A DNA stretch of 10,625 bases from Sneathiella sp. (GTDB lineage Bacteria > Pseudomonadota > Alphaproteobacteria > Sneathiellales > Sneathiellaceae). Shown piece after piece: positions 6,033 to 10,625 of this stretch. The translations under genes and the position numbers were made by a program. The notes under the pieces were generated by a model. That model was not told where the DNA came from. It saw only the letters and a list, made by a program, of their open reading frames with translations, and made no database searches. The stretch is taken from assembly GCA_002732675.1 (NCBI GenBank), contig NVRR01000088.1:1-10625 (forward strand), given 5' to 3'. Numbering within the stretch: the first letter of the stretch is position 1; every line of letters starts with the position of its first letter.

Positions 6033-9000
6033 ATGAGCAATCTGTTAGATCGTCTCAGCTATTTCACCGCCAGTCCCGAAGTGTTTTCGGAGGGGCATGG
6101 TATCACGACGGAAGAAAGCCGGGAATGGGAGCATGCCTACCGTGGTCGCTGGTCGCACGATAAGATTGTCCGTTCGACCCATGGCGTGAATTGCACTGGG
6201 TCCTGTTCGTGGAAGATCTATGTCAAGAACGGCCTGGTTACTTGGGAAACCCAGCAGACTGACTATCCAAGAACGCGGCCGGATATGCCAAACCATGAAC
6301 CACGCGGCTGCGCTCGTGGGGCCAGCTATAGCTGGTATCTCTATAGCGCCGCCCGCCTAAAATACCCTCTGGTGCGTAGCCGCCTGATCAAACTCTGGCG
6401 GCAGGCAAAAAAACAGCATCCTGATCCGGTTGACGCCTGGGCCAGCATTGCTTCCAACTCAGCCAAAATGCGTGAATATAAAGAAATACGCGGGCTTGGC
6501 GGATTTGTCCGAGCTGACTGGGAAGAAGTGAATGAAATTATAGCTTCCGCCAATATCTATACAGCGAAAGAGTATGGTCCGGACCGGGTTATTGGATTTT
6601 CGCCGATCCCGGCAATGTCCATGGTCTCCTATGCCGCGGGCAGTCGATATTTGTCCCTGATCGGCGGCGTTTGCATGAGTTTTTATGACTGGTATTGCGA
6701 CTTGCCACCAAGCTCTCCGCAGACATGGGGCGAACAGACGGATGTGCCGGAAAGTGCAGACTGGTATAACTCGGGCTATATCATTGCCTGGGGTTCGAAC
6801 GTTCCGCAAACCCGTACTCCGGATGCGCATTTTTTCACCGAGGTCCGCTATAAAGGCACCAAGACAGTTTCCGTAACGCCCGACTATTCGGAAGTCGCCA
6901 AGCTGACGGATCTCTGGCTTAACCCACGGCAGGGGACCGATAGCGCCATGGCTATGGCTATGGGTCATGTGATCCTGAAGGAATTCCACCTTTCCGGAAA
7001 GTCGAGCTATTTCCGCGACTATTGTCAGCAATACACGGATATGCCGTTCCTGGTACGGCTTGACAAACAGGGCGATCGTTATGTCGCCGGGCGAACCTTG
7101 CGGTCCAGCGAGCTTGCGGGCAGCCTTGGCGAGACCGAAAATACGGATTGGAAGCCTGTCCTTTTCGATAGCACGTCGAAAAGCCTCAAAGTTCCAAATG
7201 GCACTGTCGGATCAAGATGGGATAAAAGCGCCAAATGGAATTTGGAGATGAAAGACGCTCATGACGGAAGTGATATCTCTCCGGAAATGACCTTTATTGA
7301 TGATAAGGATGACGTCGTTACAGTCGGCTTCCCTTATTTTGGCAATCTGGAAAATGATCAGCCTATTTTCAATCATTCCGACCATGAGGGCATCCTTGAC
7401 CGGCGTGTCCCGGTAAAGAAAGTAACGACGGCGGAGGGCGACATTCTGGTTGCCACCGTGTTCGATTTGATGGTTGCGAACTACGGGATAGATCGCGGAC
7501 TGGGCGGCGACAATGTCGCCAAATCCTTCGATGAGGATATTCCCTATACCCCAGCATGGCAGGAACGCTTCACCGGCGTGAAAGCTGCCAAGGTGATAAA
7601 AGTTGCGCGGGAATTTGCCGACAATGCCGACAAGACCCATGGCCGCTCGATGGTCATTCTCGGGGCGGGAGTCAATCACTGGTACCATATGGACATGATC
7701 TATCGCGGGATCATGAATATGCTGATCATGTGTGGCTGTGTCGGGCAGTCTGGCGGCGGCTGGGCGCATTATGTGGGGCAGGAAAAACTGCGGCCACAGA
7801 CCGGTTGGCAACCGCTTGCCTTCGGCCTCGACTGGAGCCGTCCGCCGCGCCAAATGAATTCCACCAGCTTTTTCTATAGCCACTCTGACCAATGGCGCTA
7901 TGAAAAACTGCAGCTTGATGAAATTCTCTCGCCAACGGCGGATAAGGAGAAATGGAAAGATACCTCGCTGCTGGACTGCAATGTTCGCTCCGAGCGGATG
8001 GGTTGGCTGCCATCAGCGCCGCAACTGAGTCAGAACCCGCTGGAACTCGCGCGTGAAGCCGATGCCGCCGGAATTTCCGGCGCGGATCATGTGGTCAATA
8101 AGCTCAAATCCGGCGACCTTCAATTCTCTTGCGAGGATCCGGATAATCCGAAGAACTTCCCGCGCAATCTCTTCATCTGGCGCTCCAACCTGCTGGGGTC
8201 TTCGGGCAAGGGCCATGAATATATGCTCAAGCATCTCTTGGGCACAAAAAATGGCATTCTTGGCAAGGATCTTGGTGACAGCGACGCGCAGAAACCGTCG
8301 GAAGTCGTCTGGCATGATGAGGCGCCGGAGGGAAAGCTCGATCTTGTTGTGACGCTCGATTTCAGAATGTCCACGACCTGCCTCTATTCAGATATTGTGC
8401 TGCCAAGCGCCACCTGGTATGAGAAAGACGACCTCAATACTTCAGATATGCATCCCTTTATCCATCCTTTGAGCCAGGCCGTTGATCCGGCCTGGGAAAG
8501 CCGGAGTGATTGGGAAATATACAAGGGCCTCGCCAAAGCCTATTCGGATATCTGTCCCGGTCACCTCGGGGTAGAGAAAGATATCGTCTCACTGCCGATC
8601 CTGCATGATACGCCGGGCGAGCTTGCGCAGGCTTTCGATGTGAAGGACTGGAAAAAAGGAGAGGTTGACCCGATCCCCGGTAAAACCATGCCCAACCTGA
8701 TCACCGTCGAGCGCGATTACCCCAATACCTACCAGCGCTTTACCTCCATCGGGCCGCTCTTGGAAAAACTCGGGAATGGCGGCAAGGGTATTAACTGGAA
8801 TACCGACGCGGAAGTGGCGTTTCTCGGCCTGCTCAACGGAACACATCATGAAGGGTCAAACACAGATCGGCCCAAGCTGGAAACGGCGATTGATGCGGCG
8901 GAGATGATCCTCTCCCTTGCACCGGAAACGAACGGTCAGGTTGCTGTCAAAGCGTGGCAGGCTCTTGGGCTGGCGACAGGACTCGATCATACCCATCTCG

Positions 9001-9773
9001 CGCGGCCCAAGGAGGATGAGAAACTCCGGTTCCGCGATTTGCAGGCGCAGCCCAGAAAGATCATCTCCTCGCCGACCTGGTCCGGCATTGAGGATGAACA
9101 TGTCAGCTATAATGCCTGCTATACCAATGTCCATGAACTGATCCCCTGGCGAACGCTGACTGGCCGTCAGCATTTCTATCAGGACCATGAATGGATGCGC
9201 GATTTCGGCGAGGGCTTCTGCGTCTATAAAGGGCCTGTGAATACCAAGACCCTGTCGTCGGTATCCAAACATAGCAAGGGCGACAAGCATGTCGCGCTCA
9301 ACTGGATCACACCGCATCAGAAATGGGGAATCCATTCCACCTATTCTGACAACCTGCTGATGCTGACCCTGAACCGCGGTGGCCCCGTCGTCTGGATCAG
9401 TGAGGTGGATGCGAGAAAGATCGATGTCAAGGATAACGACTGGCTTGAGCTTTACAATGCCAATGGTGCCGTCGTCGCCCGCGCCGTCGTCTCGCAGCGC
9501 GTACCGGAGGGCATGACGATGATGTATCACGCCCAGGAAAAAACCATCAATACGCCGATATCGCCAACGACAGGGGCGCGGGGCGGTATCCATAATTCGG
9601 TGACCCGTACTGTCGTCAAGCCGACGCATATGATTGGTGGTTATGCGCAGCTGTCTTATGGCTTCAACTACTACGGCACCGTCGGCTCTAATCGTGACGA
9701 GTTTGTCGTGGTCCGGAAGATTGAACATGTTGATTTCGGTGACGAAAACCTCGTCACTGAAGCCGCCGAATAG
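6033..9773 (+). CDS. narG: Respiratory nitrate reductase alpha subunit NarG
   Basis: This is the catalytic molybdenum subunit of the membrane-bound quinol:nitrate oxidoreductase, at 1246 residues almost the length of E. coli NarG (1247). The FS0 iron-sulphur site is visible as H50, C54, C58 and C93 (STHGVNCTGSCSWK, then EPRGCARG), with the histidine ligand diagnostic of NarG. The molybdenum ligand is the aspartate D223 in FYDWYCDLPPSSPQ, equivalent to D222 of E. coli. Bis-MGD-binding stretches such as IAWGSNVPQTRTPDAHFF (251-268) and the C-terminal molybdopterin dinucleotide-binding domain with HQKWGIHSTYSDNL are intact. No twin-arginine signal peptide is present, so it faces the cytoplasm like canonical NarG and unlike archaeal or Nxr-type enzymes with a Tat leader. 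GGGAG (6021-6025) lies seven bases before the ATG. The narH start follows only nine bases after the TAG stop. No frameshift or missing key residue was seen. Confidence 0.98.
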   Translation: MSNLLDRLSYFTASPEVFSEGHGITTEESREWEHAYRGRWSHDKIVRSTHGVNCTGSCSWKIYVKNGLVTWETQQTDYPRTRPDMPNHEPRGCARGASYSWYLYSAARLKYPLVRSRLIKLWRQAKKQHPDPVDAWASIASNSAKMREYKEIRGLGGFVRADWEEVNEIIASANIYTAKEYGPDRVIGFSPIPAMSMVSYAAGSRYLSLIGGVCMSFYDWYCDLPPSSPQTWGEQTDVPESADWYNSGYIIAWGSNVPQTRTPDAHFFTEVRYKGTKTVSVTPDYSEVAKLTDLWLNPRQGTDSAMAMAMGHVILKEFHLSGKSSYFRDYCQQYTDMPFLVRLDKQGDRYVAGRTLRSSELAGSLGETENTDWKPVLFDSTSKSLKVPNGTVGSRWDKSAKWNLEMKDAHDGSDISPEMTFIDDKDDVVTVGFPYFGNLENDQPIFNHSDHEGILDRRVPVKKVTTAEGDILVATVFDLMVANYGIDRGLGGDNVAKSFDEDIPYTPAWQERFTGVKAAKVIKVAREFADNADKTHGRSMVILGAGVNHWYHMDMIYRGIMNMLIMCGCVGQSGGGWAHYVGQEKLRPQTGWQPLAFGLDWSRPPRQMNSTSFFYSHSDQWRYEKLQLDEILSPTADKEKWKDTSLLDCNVRSERMGWLPSAPQLSQNPLELAREADAAGISGADHVVNKLKSGDLQFSCEDPDNPKNFPRNLFIWRSNLLGSSGKGHEYMLKHLLGTKNGILGKDLGDSDAQKPSEVVWHDEAPEGKLDLVVTLDFRMSTTCLYSDIVLPSATWYEKDDLNTSDMHPFIHPLSQAVDPAWESRSDWEIYKGLAKAYSDICPGHLGVEKDIVSLPILHDTPGELAQAFDVKDWKKGEVDPIPGKTMPNLITVERDYPNTYQRFTSIGPLLEKLGNGGKGINWNTDAEVAFLGLLNGTHHEGSNTDRPKLETAIDAAEMILSLAPETNGQVAVKAWQALGLATGLDHTHLARPKEDEKLRFRDLQAQPRKIISSPTWSGIEDEHVSYNACYTNVHELIPWRTLTGRQHFYQDHEWMRDFGEGFCVYKGPVNTKTLSSVSKHSKGDKHVALNWITPHQKWGIHSTYSDNLLMLTLNRGGPVVWISEVDARKIDVKDNDWLELYNANGAVVARAVVSQRVPEGMTMMYHAQEKTINTPISPTTGARGGIHNSVTRTVVKPTHMIGGYAQLSYGFNYYGTVGSNRDEFVVVRKIEHVDFGDENLVTEAAE

Positions 9774-9782
9774 GAGAGTAAA

Positions 9783-10625
9783 ATGAAAGTACGCGCGCAA
9801 ATCGGCATGGTCCTGAATTTGGACAAATGTATTGGCTGCCATACCTGTTCGGTGACTTGCAAGAACGTCTGGACCAGTCGGGCCGGGGTCGAATATGCCT
9901 GGTTCAATAATGTCGAGACCAAACCCGGCGTTGGCTATCCGCGCAACTGGGAAGACCAGAAACAATGGAATGGTGGTTGGACGCGGGCCGCGAACGGTAA
10001 GATACGGCCGAAAATGGGCGGTAAGTTCCGGCTGCTTGCAAAAATCTTCGCCAACCCGGATTTACCCGAGATCGACGACTATTACGAACCTTTCACTTTC
10101 GACTATGCGCATCTGCAAACCTCCGGGGAGGCCAAGGACGTGCCAACGGCACGGGCACATTCCGCGATAACCGGCGAGCGGATGGAAAAGCCTGTATGGG
10201 GCCCGAACTGGGAGGAAATCCTTGGCGGCGAGTTTGAGAAGCGCAGTCAGGACTATAATTTCAGGGACATGGAGAAAGAGATGTATGGAGAGTTCGAGAA
10301 CACCTTCATGATGTATCTCCCGAGGCTCTGTGAACATTGTCTGAACCCGGCCTGCGTCGCGGCCTGTCCCTCCGGTGCCATTTACAAGCGCGAGGAGGAC
10401 GGGATTGTCCTCATCGATCAGGACAAATGCCGGGGCTGGCGGATGTGTGTCTCTGGCTGCCCGTACAAGAAAATCTATTTCAACTGGCAGTCCGGAAAAT
10501 CAGAAAAATGCACCTTCTGTTATCCAAGAATAGAAAACGGCGAGCCAACTGTTTGCAGCGAGACTTGCGTTGGTCGTATCCGCTATCTGGGCGTGATGCT
10601 CTATGACGCGGACCGGATCGAAGAA
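9783..10625 (+). CDS. narH: Respiratory nitrate reductase beta subunit NarH (partial, cut by window end)
   Basis: The frame runs 281 codons without a stop to the window edge; full-length NarH is about 510 residues, so the C-terminal part is outside. The protein wires electrons from NarI to NarG through four iron-sulphur clusters. The first cysteine group is C16, C19, C22, C26 (KCIGCHTCSVTC). The second begins C183-x2-C186-x4-C191-x3-C195. The third is C216-x2-W219-x2-C222-x3-C226, where tryptophan replaces a cysteine, giving the 3Fe-4S site known from E. coli NarH. The fourth includes C243, C246, C258 and C262. All positions after the first group are one lower than in E. coli. The AGGAGAG overlapping the narG stop (9772-9778) gives translational coupling to narG. 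This reading frame was translated by hand from the ATG at 9783. narJ and narI are expected next. Confidence 0.97.
   Translation, partial: MKVRAQIGMVLNLDKCIGCHTCSVTCKNVWTSRAGVEYAWFNNVETKPGVGYPRNWEDQKQWNGGWTRAANGKIRPKMGGKFRLLAKIFANPDLPEIDDYYEPFTFDYAHLQTSGEAKDVPTARAHSAITGERMEKPVWGPNWEEILGGEFEKRSQDYNFRDMEKEMYGEFENTFMMYLPRLCEHCLNPACVAACPSGAIYKREEDGIVLIDQDKCRGWRMCVSGCPYKKIYFNWQSGKSEKCTFCYPRIENGEPTVCSETCVGRIRYLGVMLYDADRIEE

Noticed and set aside
7212..7892. Minus-strand open frame of 226 codons inside narG
   Set aside because: Antisense shadow of narG, whose conserved residues are continuous across the same stretch.
8856..9965. Long minus-strand open frame of 369 codons over the end of narG and start of narH
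   Set aside because: It lies fully antisense to strongly conserved narG and narH coding sequence, has no recognisable domain or ribosome site, and such shadow frames are common opposite G/C-ending codons.
9783..10625. NarH as a truncated gene
   Set aside because: The frame is open exactly to the last base, with all expected cysteine groups in order, so the cut is the window edge and not a mutation.
1..10625. CRISPR arrays, tRNA or rRNA genes, insertion sequences, phage or defence genes
   Set aside because: No regularly spaced repeats, no tRNA cloverleaf or rRNA-like sequence, and no transposase or integrase motif was seen on either strand.

Overview
The window comes from a proteobacterium, most likely an alphaproteobacterium. 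This is inferred from the gene set (separate narK1 and narK2 ahead of narGH, with a divergent cysteine-poor Crp/Fnr regulator) and from codon use; species cannot be read from it. Two compositional zones are visible: an AT-richer accessory stretch at about 1-2070, and a more GC-balanced respiratory nitrate reductase locus from about 2075 to the right edge.

Left zone. A plus-strand gene (159-905) encodes a protein I do not firmly recognise; its middle looks like a GNAT acyltransferase core. Its 3' half is overlapped antisense by the 3' end of a minus-strand gene (564-1262) that resembles a PAS-type sensor protein. Upstream of that, on the same strand, lies a small MarR-like winged-helix gene (1378-1776). 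A 35-codon minus-strand ORF (1947-2054) sits just downstream of the Crp/Fnr gene.

Right zone. A minus-strand Crp/Fnr regulator of NarR type (2075-2773) diverges from narK1 (3020-4333), narK2 (4389-6008), narG (6033-9773) and narH (9783 to beyond the window end). Gaps inside the rightward cluster are 55, 24 and 9 bases and each gene has a good ribosome binding site, so it reads as one operon; narJ and narI would be expected just past the edge.

The 246-base divergent intergenic region holds two perfect FNR-type palindromes (TTGAT-N4-ATCAA). One is placed to activate the narK1 operon; the other lies immediately upstream of the regulator's own Shine-Dalgarno. A third, different palindrome (2852-2867) lies between them. 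Working model: the regulator, or a paralogous FNR, switches on the operon under low oxygen and nitrate or nitrite, and controls its own synthesis. NarK1 and NarK2 would move nitrate in and nitrite out. NarG and NarH, with NarI, would reduce nitrate with quinol electrons on the cytoplasmic side of the membrane.

The nar locus is ordinary in content. The less explained parts are the antiparallel overlap, the unassigned palindrome and the small ORF.
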